64,000 nt of DNA from Marinihelvus sp036351115 (GTDB lineage Bacteria > Pseudomonadota > Gammaproteobacteria > Xanthomonadales > SZUA-36). Position 1 is the first letter of the stretch. Each line of letters opens with the position of its first letter. The translations under genes and the position numbers were made by a program. Below, in pieces: positions 25,251 through 35,032 of this stretch. The notes under the pieces are model-generated. The model saw only the letters and a list, made by a program, of their open reading frames with translations, was not told the origin of the DNA and did no database searches. The stretch covers positions 62,001 to 126,000 of the forward strand of contig JAZBOL010000057.1 of the NCBI GenBank assembly GCA_036351115.1, in the 5' to 3' direction.

Positions 25251-27404
25251 TCAGGGCGCGGTATCCGCGCCCTCCCCGGATGCCGCCTCGGGCTGGGACG
25301 CCTTGTGTGCGGCCGCGGCATCCGCCAGGCCGTCCACGTAATCGGCGCCGTGCAGGATCTGCACCGTCGAACCCTCGAAGGCGTCACCGATCGGCTCGGC
25401 CCGGCCTCCCAGGCATTCCGCCAGGAACCCTTCCATGACGGCGAAGAACGCCAGGCGGTTTTCCGGACGGGCGAAGCCATGGCCTTCGTCGGGAAAATTG
25501 ACGTAGGTCACGGGCAGACCCTTGGACGCCATGGCCTCAACGAGCTGGTCGCTCTCGAGCTTCGTGACCCGGGGATCGTTCTCCCCTTGCCCGATCAACA
25601 GTGGAACCTTGATGTCGTCCACCCGCGAGATGGCGGAACGGTCGAGCATGTCCTGGCGATCCTCCGGGTTCGCCGGATCGCCGACGTACTTGAACCAGGT
25701 GCCCTCGAGGAAGGGCTTCCAGTATTCCGGGAAGCTTTCGACCAGGGTGACGAGGCTGGAGGGACCGACGATATCCACACCGCAGGCGAAGGTGTCGGGT
25801 GTGAAGCTCACCCCGATGAGGGTCGCATAACCGCCGTAGGACCCACCACCGATGGCGACCTTGTCCCGGAGAGCGATGCCATTGTCCACGGCCCACTCGA
25901 CCCCATCGATCAGGTCATCATGCATCTTGCCGGAGAATTCCCGCACCGCGGCGTTCACGAACTGCTTGCCGAAGCCCGTCGAACCCCGGTAATTGACCGA
26001 AAGCACGGCGTAACCGCGATTGGCGAGCCACTGGTGGATCGAGTTATACCCGTAGCTGTCCCGCGCCCACGGGCCACCGTGCACCCACAGCACCATGGGC
26101 TGCGGCGTTTCCGGACGCCCGTCTCCGTCCGTGTCGGAACCGGCGGGCAGGGTCAGGTAGGACACGAGCGTCAGCCCGTCCCGGGACGGAATCTCCACCG
26201 GATGCATGGGCTGCAGCGGTGCGTCATCCAGCACGGGCCGCGTGCTCATCATCTTTTCCAGGGTCTGCGCTTCCCGGTCGTAGAGGTAGTACACCCCCGG
26301 CGCCGTGGCGGAACTGTTCATCACCACCACCTGTCCGAGGTCCTCCGTGGCGCTTGCGATGGAGAACTCACCATCGAGATTGGCGCTCAGGAATTCGAGA
26401 TCCGCGGCGGTTTCATCGTTCAGCGCCGTCCACTCGTTCTTCAGGTAGTTGGAGGCGTAGGCCAGCGGCTCATAGGTGGTCGGATGCAGGATGACGTTGC
26501 TGATGTCCGCCTTGTCCGCCTCGGCAATCACTTCGACGGATCCGTCCTCGGCGCTGATCTTGACCAACGCCGCCTTGTCCCTGCCCCGGCTGTCCACGGC
26601 ATACATGAACTGGTTGGACTCGTCGAAGCCGAAGGCGCTGGTCGTCAGAAAGTCCTCGGCGGGGATTTCATAAAGCACGTTGCCGTCGAAATCGACGACA
26701 TTGGCGCCGCCACCGGGCACCTGCACCATGCCGAAACGCGGCTCCAGGTCATTGTCCACCATCCACGCGGCGTAGCCCGGGTTTTCCTTCACCAGGGTTT
26801 TCTCCCCGGTCGCCGTATCCACCATGTACAGGTCGAATACCTGGCCGTTGCGATCGTTGGACCCCACGAGGATCTTGTCCGCCTTGCTGCGGGAAACCCC
26901 CTGGATCGTGGAGCGAACCCCCTCATCCTGCGGCGTCAGGCTGCGAACCTCTCCGATCTCCACGTTGGAGGCGTAGACCTGGAAGTTTTCGTTCCCACCC
27001 TTGTCCTGGAGGAAGTACACGTACTCGGAGTTCGGCGCCCACACGTGGTTTCGGATGCCGCGATAGGTATCGTTGGTGATGGGTCGGGCGGCGGCGGGAT
27101 CGTTCACCGGCGCAACCCATACATTCATCACGCCATCCACCGGGGCGATCCAGCTGACGGACTGACCGTCGGGGCTCACGCGCCCCTGGGCGCGTTCCGG
27201 ATTCCCGAAAATGTCCTCGCGGGGGATGAGGGCCACGCGGGGCAGCGTGGGGGCCGCTGCCGGGGCGGCTTCGGCCGCGGGCGGCGCCGTCACGGCACCG
27301 GCGGATTCCTGGCCGGCTTCCGGACCGGAATCCTGGCAGCCGGCCAGCGCCACGGCGCACAGCCCCGTGATGAGCAGGCCCAGGTAAAGGGGGGTCCTCT
27401 TCAT
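25251..27404 (-). CDS. S9 family peptidase (acylaminoacyl/dipeptidyl-peptidase-like) lipoprotein
   Basis: This 717-residue protein has a lipoprotein signal (lipobox LAGC, Cys near residue 23), an N-terminal beta-propeller-like region to about residue 420 and an alpha/beta hydrolase domain. Catalytic Ser is in GGGSYGGYA, Asp in GENDPRV and His in DEGHGF. It should remove short peptides or modified residues from peptides at the cell envelope. The first part after the lipobox is Ala/Pro/Glu-rich, a flexible tether. It is one of several secreted peptidases in this window. Confidence 0.9.
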   Translation of the reverse strand: MKRTPLYLGLLITGLCAVALAGCQDSGPEAGQESAGAVTAPPAAEAAPAAAPTLPRVALIPREDIFGNPERAQGRVSPDGQSVSWIAPVDGVMNVWVAPVNDPAAARPITNDTYRGIRNHVWAPNSEYVYFLQDKGGNENFQVYASNVEIGEVRSLTPQDEGVRSTIQGVSRSKADKILVGSNDRNGQVFDLYMVDTATGEKTLVKENPGYAAWMVDNDLEPRFGMVQVPGGGANVVDFDGNVLYEIPAEDFLTTSAFGFDESNQFMYAVDSRGRDKAALVKISAEDGSVEVIAEADKADISNVILHPTTYEPLAYASNYLKNEWTALNDETAADLEFLSANLDGEFSIASATEDLGQVVVMNSSATAPGVYYLYDREAQTLEKMMSTRPVLDDAPLQPMHPVEIPSRDGLTLVSYLTLPAGSDTDGDGRPETPQPMVLWVHGGPWARDSYGYNSIHQWLANRGYAVLSVNYRGSTGFGKQFVNAAVREFSGKMHDDLIDGVEWAVDNGIALRDKVAIGGGSYGGYATLIGVSFTPDTFACGVDIVGPSSLVTLVESFPEYWKPFLEGTWFKYVGDPANPEDRQDMLDRSAISRVDDIKVPLLIGQGENDPRVTKLESDQLVEAMASKGLPVTYVNFPDEGHGFARPENRLAFFAVMEGFLAECLGGRAEPIGDAFEGSTVQILHGADYVDGLADAAAAHKASQPEAASGEGADTAP

Positions 27405-27610
27405 GATTCAATCTCCGCATGTCGTACCGGCCCGCGCAGGGCCGGTGGATAATTTCGAACGCTGTCGCGTCTTCGCGCGCATTATGAAAGCGCCTGGAGC
27501 CAGCGGGGACCAGTGCAGGAAGTCAGGGTACGCATCGCACGGAACCTGCGTTTGTTGCACCTGCGAGGTTGGCGTTACCATGGCCATGGCCGTTCGCTAC
27601 GGGAGACCTC

Positions 27611-28324
27611 ATGGTCCGCTTTTCGCGTGTTGCTTCACTGTTTCGGTCTGCCCCGGATCTCCTGGCCGCCGGCACTGCGCTCATCCTTGCGCTGACGGCC
27701 CTGCCAGCTCGCGCAGAAACGGATTCCGGGCTTGCCGCCGCCGGCGCAGCCGGGTCCGGCATGGTGGCTGGCGCCGTGCCCACGTGGTTGCAGAACCCCT
27801 GGACCGGTGATGTTCGGCTGGTGAACGTGCCCGCCCCGGACCAGCGCCTCTGGAACGCGGCGAGGGTCGAGGACTACACCGTCGCCCTCAGCCAGGGCGG
27901 TACACCCCCTCTTGCCCTCATGGCTATCGACCGGCTGAGCCTCGAAGCCCCGGTATACAACGGCATCGACGAGCTCGCCCTGGACCGTGGCCTGGGACGC
28001 ATTCCGGGCATGGCGAAGATCCACGAAACCGGCCACGTGGGTATCTCCGGCCATCGGGACGGGTTTTTTCGCGTGCTCAAGGATCTCCAGACCGGTGACC
28101 GGATCCGGCTGCAGACCGCCACCCGGAACGAAGTGTTCGAAGTTCGGGATTTCAGCATCGTGGACAAGCACGATGACCGGATTCTCCACGAAAACGGTCC
28201 GGAACGGCGCCTGACCCTTGTGACCTGCTATCCCTTCTATTTCGTGGGTCACGCCCCGAAACGATACATCGTTCACGCGGTGCCGGTGAGCACCGTGGAC
28301 GGGCAGGCAACGCCGCGACCATAG
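27611..28324 (+). CDS. Class D-like sortase of the Gram-negative type
   Basis: This 237-residue protein has an N-terminal membrane anchor or signal (about 15-35) and a sortase beta-barrel domain. The catalytic residues are H148 in GISGHRDGFF, C206 in LVTCYPF and R218 in APKRYIVHA, a complete His-Cys-Arg triad. Sortases link LPXTG-type surface proteins by transpeptidation; in Gram-negatives they usually stand beside one dedicated target gene. No LPXTG partner is visible here. ATG 27611 has GGGAG upstream; a longer in-frame start at 27569 would place extra residues before the anchor. Confidence 0.85.
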   Translation: MVRFSRVASLFRSAPDLLAAGTALILALTALPARAETDSGLAAAGAAGSGMVAGAVPTWLQNPWTGDVRLVNVPAPDQRLWNAARVEDYTVALSQGGTPPLALMAIDRLSLEAPVYNGIDELALDRGLGRIPGMAKIHETGHVGISGHRDGFFRVLKDLQTGDRIRLQTATRNEVFEVRDFSIVDKHDDRILHENGPERRLTLVTCYPFYFVGHAPKRYIVHAVPVSTVDGQATPRP

Positions 28325-28368
28325 CCTCCCGACGTCGGAACCCGTACCGGGGCGACCGCCCGAAAGGC

Positions 28369-29772
28369 TCAGGCGTTGGGTCCGAGCCAGGAGGTCAGCA
28401 CCTGCGGCAGAGGCACCCCGTACTGGTCCTGGATCTTGTCGAGGAACCCGAAGACCAGCACGAAGGCCACGAAGCCCGGAACGAACCAGCGAATCAGGAA
28501 TCGCCAGGTGTCCATGACCCGGCCGTCACCGAGTTCACTGACCAGCGTTTCACGGCGCACCACCCATCCGGCAAATACCGCCACGAGCAGCCCACCCAGC
28601 GGCAGCAGCAATCCCTCGGTCATGAAATCCAGGAAGTCCAGGTAATCGAGGGAAAAGACGTGGGCGGCGCCGATCATCCACAGGGCAAACCCGATACCCA
28701 GGGAGGCGCCGAAGCGGGTCACGCCGTGACGCTCTTCCAGCCAGGAAACGGAGACTTCCATGAGGGAGATGGAGCTGGTGAAGGCCGCGAACAGGGCCAG
28801 GGCGAAGAACACCGTGGCAAACAGCGTGCCGCCCGGGACCGAACCGAAGGCCACCGGCATGGAGACGAAGAACAGGCCCGGCCCGCCGGCCGGATCGAGA
28901 CCGGCCATGAATACGATGGGGAACACGGCGAACCCGGCGATGAGGGCCACCAGGCTGTCCGTCGTGGCCACGATGACGGAGGATTTCGGGATGTCCGTGT
29001 CCCGATCGAGGTAGGCGCCATAGGTCACCATCAGGGCGGCGCCGATACCGATGGAGAAAAAGGCCTGGCCCAGGGCGGACAGGAAGGTCTTGAAGCCGAC
29101 GTTCTCCCACTTGGGCTCGAACAGGAATCTGGTGGTCTGCCCGAGGTCGCCCTGCGTGACGGCGTAGCCGACCACCACGAGGAGCATGATAAAAAAAGCC
29201 GGCATGAGAATGGTGGCAGCCCGTTCGATACCACCTTTCACCCCGCGCCCGACGACCCAGACATTCGCCGCGAGCAACACGGCAAGCAGTGCGAGGATGC
29301 CCCACTTCCGGGCCAGCGCATTCTCGCCCTGGCCGATGGTGTTCGTGAAATTGGTGGCGGAGGCGGCGGCGTCCATGCCCATGAAGTGCCCGGTCGGCGC
29401 CTGCAGCAGAAAGGCGATCAACCACACGGAGATCACGAGATAAAAAGTGAGAACGAAGAAGCCGGTGAAGGTTCCAACCCAGCCGACGATCCCCCAACCG
29501 CCGCTACGGCCCTCGGACTCCGCCAGGGATTCAATCCCCTCGATGGCGGACATGCCCGATTTCCGGCCGATGGCATACTCGGCCATCAGCAGGGGCAAAC
29601 CAATGAGCAGTACGCACAGAAGGTACAGGATGATGAAGGCCCCGCCACCGTTTTCGCCGGCGGTGTAGGGGAATCGCCAGAAGTTGCCCAGGCCCACGGA
29701 GGAGCCCACGGCCGCCATGATGAACCCGAAACGGGAGCCCCAGGTCTCGGTTTTTCGACTGATGGTCGCCAT
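28369..29772 (-). CDS. Sodium-dependent neurotransmitter-symporter-family transporter (NSS/SNF)
   Basis: This 467-residue inner-membrane carrier has about eleven to twelve helices and the family signature GSSVGLGNFWRFPY in helix 1, the sodium-site region of LeuT-like symporters. It imports amino acids or related compounds with Na+; the substrate cannot be read from sequence. Start ATG 29772. It is transcribed alone, convergent with the sortase gene, with the katG terminator upstream. Confidence 0.92.
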   Translation of the reverse strand: MATISRKTETWGSRFGFIMAAVGSSVGLGNFWRFPYTAGENGGGAFIILYLLCVLLIGLPLLMAEYAIGRKSGMSAIEGIESLAESEGRSGGWGIVGWVGTFTGFFVLTFYLVISVWLIAFLLQAPTGHFMGMDAAASATNFTNTIGQGENALARKWGILALLAVLLAANVWVVGRGVKGGIERAATILMPAFFIMLLVVVGYAVTQGDLGQTTRFLFEPKWENVGFKTFLSALGQAFFSIGIGAALMVTYGAYLDRDTDIPKSSVIVATTDSLVALIAGFAVFPIVFMAGLDPAGGPGLFFVSMPVAFGSVPGGTLFATVFFALALFAAFTSSISLMEVSVSWLEERHGVTRFGASLGIGFALWMIGAAHVFSLDYLDFLDFMTEGLLLPLGGLLVAVFAGWVVRRETLVSELGDGRVMDTWRFLIRWFVPGFVAFVLVFGFLDKIQDQYGVPLPQVLTSWLGPNA

Positions 29773-29876
29773 GCGTGATTCTTCTTCTTGCTTAGCCGTC
29801 CGCCATTCTACGCATTACGGCCCGAACGGGTGAACGCCCCCCGCAAAGACGCACCGCCCAACGCCTGCCTGCCCCC

Positions 29877-29907
29877 AAAAAAAAACGGCGCCCCGAAGGA
29901 CGCCGTT
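29877..29907 (-). terminator. Rho-independent terminator of katG
   Basis: On the minus strand AACGGCG (29901-29907) pairs with CGCCGTT (29884-29890) across a ten-base loop and runs into nine T residues (29877-29885). It lies just after the katG stop. Confidence 0.9.
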
Positions 29908-29933
29908 CTTTCCTGACAGGAAACCGACCCGCT

Positions 29934-32213
29934 TTACGGCCCGGAACGGTCCGTGTCGTCCTCGCTGGAACCCCCGGCCAACTGGCCCGCACCCGCTTCG
30001 AGTTCGAAGCGGTCGAGGGTCATGACCTTGGTCCAGGCGTCGACGAAGTCGGCCACGAAGCGCTTCTCACCGTCGCGGGAAGCGTAGAGCTCCGCGATGG
30101 CGCGCAGTTCCGCGTGAGAACCGAAGACCAGGTCCACCGGGGTGGCTGTCCACTTCTGTTGGTTCGTGGCGATATCCCGCGCTTCGTATACACCCGGCTG
30201 TCCGTCCACCGGGCTCCAGCGAACCCCCATGTCGAGCAGGTTGACGAAGAAGTCGTTGCTCAGGGTTCCGGGACGGTCCGTGAACACCCCGTAATCCGCA
30301 CCGCCGGTGTTGGCGTCCAGGGCGCGCATGCCACCGACCAGCGCCGTCATTTCCGGCACGTCGAGGGTCAGCAGGTTGGCGCGCTCGACCAGCATGGCCG
30401 TCGGGGAGCGCCAGTTGCCTTCGCCGTAGTAGTTGCGGAAGCCGTCGGCGATGGGCTCGAGCGGAGCGAAGGAAGCCACGTCGGTCTGCGCCTGCGTTGC
30501 GTCCGTCCGTCCCGGGGTGAAGGGCACGGTGATGTCGTGGCCGGCGTCAGCGGCCGCTTTCTCGATGGCTGCGGCTCCGCCCAGGACGATGGTGTCGGCC
30601 AGGGAGATACGCTTGTCACCGCGCTGGCTGTCGTTGAAGTCCTTCTGGACCGCTTCGAGCACGCCCAGCACTTTCGCCAGCTCGTCCGGGTTGTTGACGT
30701 CCCAGTCGATTTGCGGGGCCAGGCGAATGCGCGCGCCGTTGGCGCCGCCGCGCATGTCCGAGCCGCGGTAGCTGGCGGCGGAAGCCCAGGCCGTGCGTAC
30801 CAGCTGCGGAACGGTCAGTTCCGTGGCCAGGATGTCCCGCTTGAGGTCCTCGACGTCATCCGCGTCCACCAGCTCGTGGTCCACGGTCGGCACCGGGTCC
30901 TGCCAGATCAGCACTTCCTCCGGCACCTCGGCGCCGAGGTAGCGAACGCGCGGGCCCATGTCCCGGTGGGTCAGCTTGAACCACGCCTTGGCGAAGGCCA
31001 GGCGGTATTCCTCCGGATTCTCGAGGAATCGCTGTGCGATTTCCCGGTAGGCCGGATCTTCCTTGAGCGCCAGGTCCGTCGTGAACATGATCGGCGCGTG
31101 ACGCTTGCCGGGGATGTGGGCATCCGGTACCAGGTTCGCGGCGTTCTCATCGGTGGGAATCCACTGGATGGCGCCACCCGGGCTGCGGGTCTGCTTCCAC
31201 TCGAAGTTGAACAGGTTGGCGAGGTACTGGGACGACCACTGGATCGGGGTCGACGTCCAGGCGCCTTCGAGGCCGCTCGTGATCGTGTCAGCACCCTTGC
31301 CGCTGCCGCAGCGGTTGTGCCAACCCATGCCCTGGCTCTCGATGCCCTCCGCGGCGGGTTCAACGCCGACGCAGTCGCCCGGCTTGCCGGCGCCGTGCGC
31401 CTTGCCGAAGGTGTGACCGCCGGCGATCAGGGCCACGGTTTCCTCGTCGTTCATGGCCATGCGTCCGAAGGTGTCGCGAATGTCCTGGGCAGCCGCCAGC
31501 GGGTCCGGGTTGCCGTTCGGGCCCTCCGGATTCACGTAGATCAGGCCCATCTGCACCGCCGCCAGCGGATTCGCCAGTTCGCGGTCACCGCTGTAGCGTT
31601 CGTCGGCAAGCATCTCCTGCTCGGGACCCCAGTACACCAGGTCCGCTTCCCAGTCGTCCTCGCGTCCACCGGCGAAGCCGAAGGTTTCAAACCCCATGGA
31701 CTCGAGGGCCACGTTGCCCGTCAGGACCATGAGATCGGCCCAGGACAGGCTCGGGCCATACTTCTGCTTGATGGGCCACAGCAGGCGACGCGCCTTGTCG
31801 AGGTTGGCGTTGTCGGGCCAGCTGTTCAGCGGTTCGAAACGTTGCTGCCCGCCGCCGGCGCCGCCGCGGCCGTCAGCGACCCGGTAGGTCCCGGCGCTGT
31901 GCCACGCCATGCGGATGAAGAACGGGCCATAGTGGCCGTAGTCCGCCGGCCACCAGTCCTGCGACTCGGTCATGAGGGCTTCGATGTCCGCCTTGACCTC
32001 GTCGAGATCAAGCTGGGAGAAGGCGGCCGCGTAGTCGAAATCGGGGCCAAGGGGGTTGGACTCCGCATCCTGCTGGCGCAGGGGGCTGAGATCCACCTGT
32101 TCGGGCCACCAGAACTGGTTGGACTTCGGCGTGCCGTCCGCCTGGGCGGCGGCGGGGAGGCCGGCTGCCAGGGACACGGCGAGTGCCGCTGCGAGTGTTT
32201 TAGCTTTGAACAT
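29934..32213 (-). CDS. katG: Periplasmic catalase-peroxidase
   Basis: With start ATG 32213 this is a 759-residue bifunctional catalase-peroxidase. Distal heme residues R101, W104 and H105 are in RMAWHSAGTY; the proximal His is in GGHTFGKAHG; Tyr of IYVNPEGPNG and Met of GRMAMND complete the Met-Tyr-Trp adduct. An N-terminal signal peptide (MFKAKTLAAALAVSLAAG, cut after AQA) marks it as the exported KatG2 type. It breaks down hydrogen peroxide outside the cytoplasm. GGAG lies eight bases before the ATG, which excludes the longer open frame from 32282. Confidence 0.95.
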   Translation of the reverse strand: MFKAKTLAAALAVSLAAGLPAAAQADGTPKSNQFWWPEQVDLSPLRQQDAESNPLGPDFDYAAAFSQLDLDEVKADIEALMTESQDWWPADYGHYGPFFIRMAWHSAGTYRVADGRGGAGGGQQRFEPLNSWPDNANLDKARRLLWPIKQKYGPSLSWADLMVLTGNVALESMGFETFGFAGGREDDWEADLVYWGPEQEMLADERYSGDRELANPLAAVQMGLIYVNPEGPNGNPDPLAAAQDIRDTFGRMAMNDEETVALIAGGHTFGKAHGAGKPGDCVGVEPAAEGIESQGMGWHNRCGSGKGADTITSGLEGAWTSTPIQWSSQYLANLFNFEWKQTRSPGGAIQWIPTDENAANLVPDAHIPGKRHAPIMFTTDLALKEDPAYREIAQRFLENPEEYRLAFAKAWFKLTHRDMGPRVRYLGAEVPEEVLIWQDPVPTVDHELVDADDVEDLKRDILATELTVPQLVRTAWASAASYRGSDMRGGANGARIRLAPQIDWDVNNPDELAKVLGVLEAVQKDFNDSQRGDKRISLADTIVLGGAAAIEKAAADAGHDITVPFTPGRTDATQAQTDVASFAPLEPIADGFRNYYGEGNWRSPTAMLVERANLLTLDVPEMTALVGGMRALDANTGGADYGVFTDRPGTLSNDFFVNLLDMGVRWSPVDGQPGVYEARDIATNQQKWTATPVDLVFGSHAELRAIAELYASRDGEKRFVADFVDAWTKVMTLDRFELEAGAGQLAGGSSEDDTDRSGP

Positions 32214-32279
32214 GAGCGTTTCTCCGTTTGTTGCAGGCTGGCGGTTCCACCGACCGGTGGGGCTCACTGCCTGCTGACG

Positions 32280-32345
32280 CATTAACCATAGTCAAGGCGG
32301 GGGCAAATAGAAAATTGATTGTTTTTATCTTTTCCATAGGCAACT
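32280..32345 (-). promoter_or_regulatory. AT-rich presumed promoter/operator region of katG
   Basis: Within a very GC-rich window this stretch upstream of katG is clearly AT-rich (GATAAAAACAATC and ATTTTCTATTT on the minus strand). Such regions often hold peroxide-responsive (OxyR) sites before katG. I cannot align it firmly to the OxyR consensus. Confidence 0.4.
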
Positions 32346-32402
32346 TGCATGCATGCCCCGGCGGCGGACCGGCAAGGCCCGCCAACCGGTGCTTCGCGAG
32401 CC

Positions 32403-33587
32403 TCAGGTGCCGCCGTCGTCCGGCCCGTGCGTCATGCCCCGTTCATCGAGCCCCGTGCGGGTCGTGACGTAACGCCGGACATCCAGACTCCAGTCCTCGA
32501 GTGGAGACAGGGCCCCGTAGCTGAAAACACTCGCGCGCATGCCCCGCTGCACGGACTCGCACACCGCCCAGTCCTGGCGATTGACCCGGTCCCAGAAGTC
32601 CACGGCGTCGGAAGGATCGAATCCGGGTTCCGGAATCGCGTCCGCGGCGAACAGGAAGCGGCAGCTGATCCGGGTCTCCTGGGCGCCGACCGGCTGCAGG
32701 ATGAAAGCCGCCACGTGGTCCCGGGCGAGGGAAAGAAACAGGTTCGGCAGCAGCATTTCGCCCTTGTGCCGGGTCTGTTCGTCCGCGTCGAGTCCCGGGA
32801 AGGACGCTCGCTCCGTCTCCCCCGTCGCCGTGAAGGTCGTGGCGCCCTCGCGGTGCGGAATACCCCGATCCCAATCCAGGTCGGCGCCGCCACGCTCACG
32901 AAACGCGGGTACGACCGCGCACAGCTCGGGGTGCACGGGGCCACAGTGGTAGCACTCGTTGTAGTTTTCGCAGATGACCTTCCAGTTGGCCCCGACGTCG
33001 TAGTCGATGACCGCGCCCGTGCGCAGCGCCCCCAGGTCGTAGCGAACCAGCCGGTCCCGCACGCCCGCGATCTGCGCCACGAAGTCCGGTGCCTCACCGG
33101 GCTGCAGGTTGAGAAACACGAATCCGCCCCAGCTCGCGACACCCACGGGGTGCAGGGCAATCTCGCCGGGATCGAAGCCCGCCTGCTCGGCGAGGAAGGG
33201 AGCATTGATCAGCCGGCCGTCGAGATCATAGGTCCAGGCGTGGTAGGGGCACCGGATCAGACGGCCGCCAAGGACGCCGCCCCGGAGGCCGGCCTCGTGC
33301 GCATCCTGCACCGCGGCGCACAGCTGGGCGCCCCGGTGCCGGCACACGTTGTAGAACGCCCGCAGCTCCCCGGCTTCGTTGCGGACCAGCAGCACGCTTT
33401 CGCCCTGGAGGTCGAACAGCTGGTGGTCGCCGGGCTGGGGAAGATCCTCTTCCCTCCCCACACAGAGCCACTCGCGGCGAAAAATATCGCGGCGCTCCCG
33501 CTCGAAGTGCGCGGCGTCCCGGTACCAGCACGCATGCAGGCTCGGCTCGAAGCCCTGTCGCCGCAGGGTATCCCGGGAATCGTTCAT
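32403..33587 (-). CDS. Rieske non-heme iron oxygenase alpha subunit, CntA/GbcA-like
   Basis: This 394-residue subunit has a Rieske [2Fe-2S] domain (C82, H84, C113, H116) and a catalytic mononuclear iron domain with H214 and H219 in ECYHCGPVH and a later Asp in NRQDW. The residue linking the two centres is E211 rather than the usual Asp, as reported for carnitine monooxygenase CntA. The fold and motifs fit oxygenases that act on quaternary amines such as carnitine or glycine betaine. No reductase gene is adjacent. It lies 28 bases after an MFS transporter gene on the same strand, probably its importer. ATG 33587 is chosen over a long upstream open frame that covers the transporter end. Confidence 0.83.
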   Translation of the reverse strand: MNDSRDTLRRQGFEPSLHACWYRDAAHFERERRDIFRREWLCVGREEDLPQPGDHQLFDLQGESVLLVRNEAGELRAFYNVCRHRGAQLCAAVQDAHEAGLRGGVLGGRLIRCPYHAWTYDLDGRLINAPFLAEQAGFDPGEIALHPVGVASWGGFVFLNLQPGEAPDFVAQIAGVRDRLVRYDLGALRTGAVIDYDVGANWKVICENYNECYHCGPVHPELCAVVPAFRERGGADLDWDRGIPHREGATTFTATGETERASFPGLDADEQTRHKGEMLLPNLFLSLARDHVAAFILQPVGAQETRISCRFLFAADAIPEPGFDPSDAVDFWDRVNRQDWAVCESVQRGMRASVFSYGALSPLEDWSLDVRRYVTTRTGLDERGMTHGPDDGGT

Positions 33588-33615
33588 GCCAGGCCGCTTT
33601 CGCTCATGCGGGGAA

Positions 33616-34929
33616 TTATGGCAGATCGAGGGGCCGGTCGGCGCGCACGAGGAGCATGAACACGGCGCCCGCCAGGGCGAACAGCGCGCCGGAAGCGATG
33701 GCGAAGGTCCAGCCGAAGGCCTGGGCAAACCACGGAACGAGCATGGCGTTGGCGATGCCCATGACATTGGCGCCCGTGTTCATGACGCCGCCGGCACTCC
33801 CGGCGAGGCGGCCGCCGATACTGATGCTCGATGCCCAGTAGGCGCCTTCCGTCACCTGGTTGAAGAAAAAGCACAGGGCGAGCAGGGCCACCGCCAGGGC
33901 GGGGGTGTCCGCCACCGCCCCGGCCGCCAGCAGCGCGCCACAGATCAGCAGCCCGATGACGATGGGCAACCGGCTGCCCCAACGCAGGCCGAGACGTCGG
34001 CACAGACGGTCACACAGCCAGCCCCCGAGCGCCGCTCCCGCCGCCCCGGCGATCCACTGGCTCGACGTCACCCATCCCGCCGTCACCGGGTCGAATCCGC
34101 GTTGCTCCACGAGGTAGAGATAGAACCAGTTGAAGACCTCGTAAAACACGAAGTTCATGCACGAGTAGCTCGCCATGAGGAACAGCACATCCCGGTTCAG
34201 CAGCACGCGCTTCCAGGGAATCGGCCCGGGGGCATCGGCCTCTCCTTCACCGGCCGGTCGCCCCGCCCCCTCGCCGCGAATGAGGGCCAGTTCTGCCGCA
34301 TCCACGCCACGATGCTCCGACGGATCATCCCGGCCATACCACCACCACAGCGAGGCGACGAGCAGTCCCAGGGGGGCGATCAGCAGGAAGGAGCCGCGCC
34401 AGCCGAACAGCACGATCAGGCCGGCCAACAGGGGGGCGGCGGCAGCGAAACCGAGGGTCAGGGCCGTGCTGGAGAGTCCCAGGGGTAAGGCCCGTCCACC
34501 GGGTGGAAACCAGTGCGCGAACACCGTGTTCTGAACCGGGAAGATCGGCGCATGGACCGCACCGACGCCGAACCGGACCGTCACCAGCAGGGCCAGGATG
34601 AGCGCCGGGGGCGCGGAGGACGGCACCAGCGCCGTCAGCACCGTGAAGATAAACCAGGCCACGGCAATCGCGGTCAGGGCCTTGCGGGGGCCAAACCGGT
34701 CCCCGAGCATTCCGCCGGGAAACTGGAACAGGGCGTAGCCTGCCGTGAACGCCGCGAGGACCAGTCCCCAGTCCGCTTCGCTCAGGCTCAGGTCTTCCAT
34801 CATGGCCGGCGCCGCGATCGACAGGTTGGCGCGCAGGACGTAGGAGACGAAGCTGCCCAGCGCGATCACCGCGAAGACGCGCCAGCGAACCGGCATCAGG
34901 GATCGTGTGGAACGCCGCTTGGAATTCAT
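33616..34929 (-). CDS. MFS transporter of the anion:cation symporter (ACS) type
   Basis: This 437-residue inner-membrane carrier has twelve hydrophobic segments. FVSYVLRANLSIAAPAM in helix 1 and FPGGMLGDRFGPRKAL in the helix 2-3 loop are typical of the ACS/GlpT-like branch, which moves organic anions with H+ or Na+. It precedes the Rieske oxygenase in the same transcription unit, so the likely role is uptake of the oxygenase substrate. The direction of transport and the substrate are inferred. Confidence 0.85.
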   Translation of the reverse strand: MNSKRRSTRSLMPVRWRVFAVIALGSFVSYVLRANLSIAAPAMMEDLSLSEADWGLVLAAFTAGYALFQFPGGMLGDRFGPRKALTAIAVAWFIFTVLTALVPSSAPPALILALLVTVRFGVGAVHAPIFPVQNTVFAHWFPPGGRALPLGLSSTALTLGFAAAAPLLAGLIVLFGWRGSFLLIAPLGLLVASLWWWYGRDDPSEHRGVDAAELALIRGEGAGRPAGEGEADAPGPIPWKRVLLNRDVLFLMASYSCMNFVFYEVFNWFYLYLVEQRGFDPVTAGWVTSSQWIAGAAGAALGGWLCDRLCRRLGLRWGSRLPIVIGLLICGALLAAGAVADTPALAVALLALCFFFNQVTEGAYWASSISIGGRLAGSAGGVMNTGANVMGIANAMLVPWFAQAFGWTFAIASGALFALAGAVFMLLVRADRPLDLP

Positions 34930-35032
34930 GGGGTGAGCTTAGCCCATGGCTCCGCCGCCGTGTGGCGCGGTGCGGTGGAGTCCCGGCCCCTGCTACACTC
35001 TGCGTCCGATTTCCGAACTGACGATCACCGCC

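Noticed and set aside
25305..27452. A 715-codon plus-strand frame
   Set aside because: Antisense to the S9 peptidase, whose lipobox and catalytic triad are clear; the plus-strand translation has no domain.
29877..29885. Nine-base A tract as a phase-variable repeat
   Set aside because: It is the T-run of the katG terminator, outside any coding frame.
30114..32285. A 723-codon plus-strand frame
   Set aside because: Antisense to katG, which has all heme and adduct residues.
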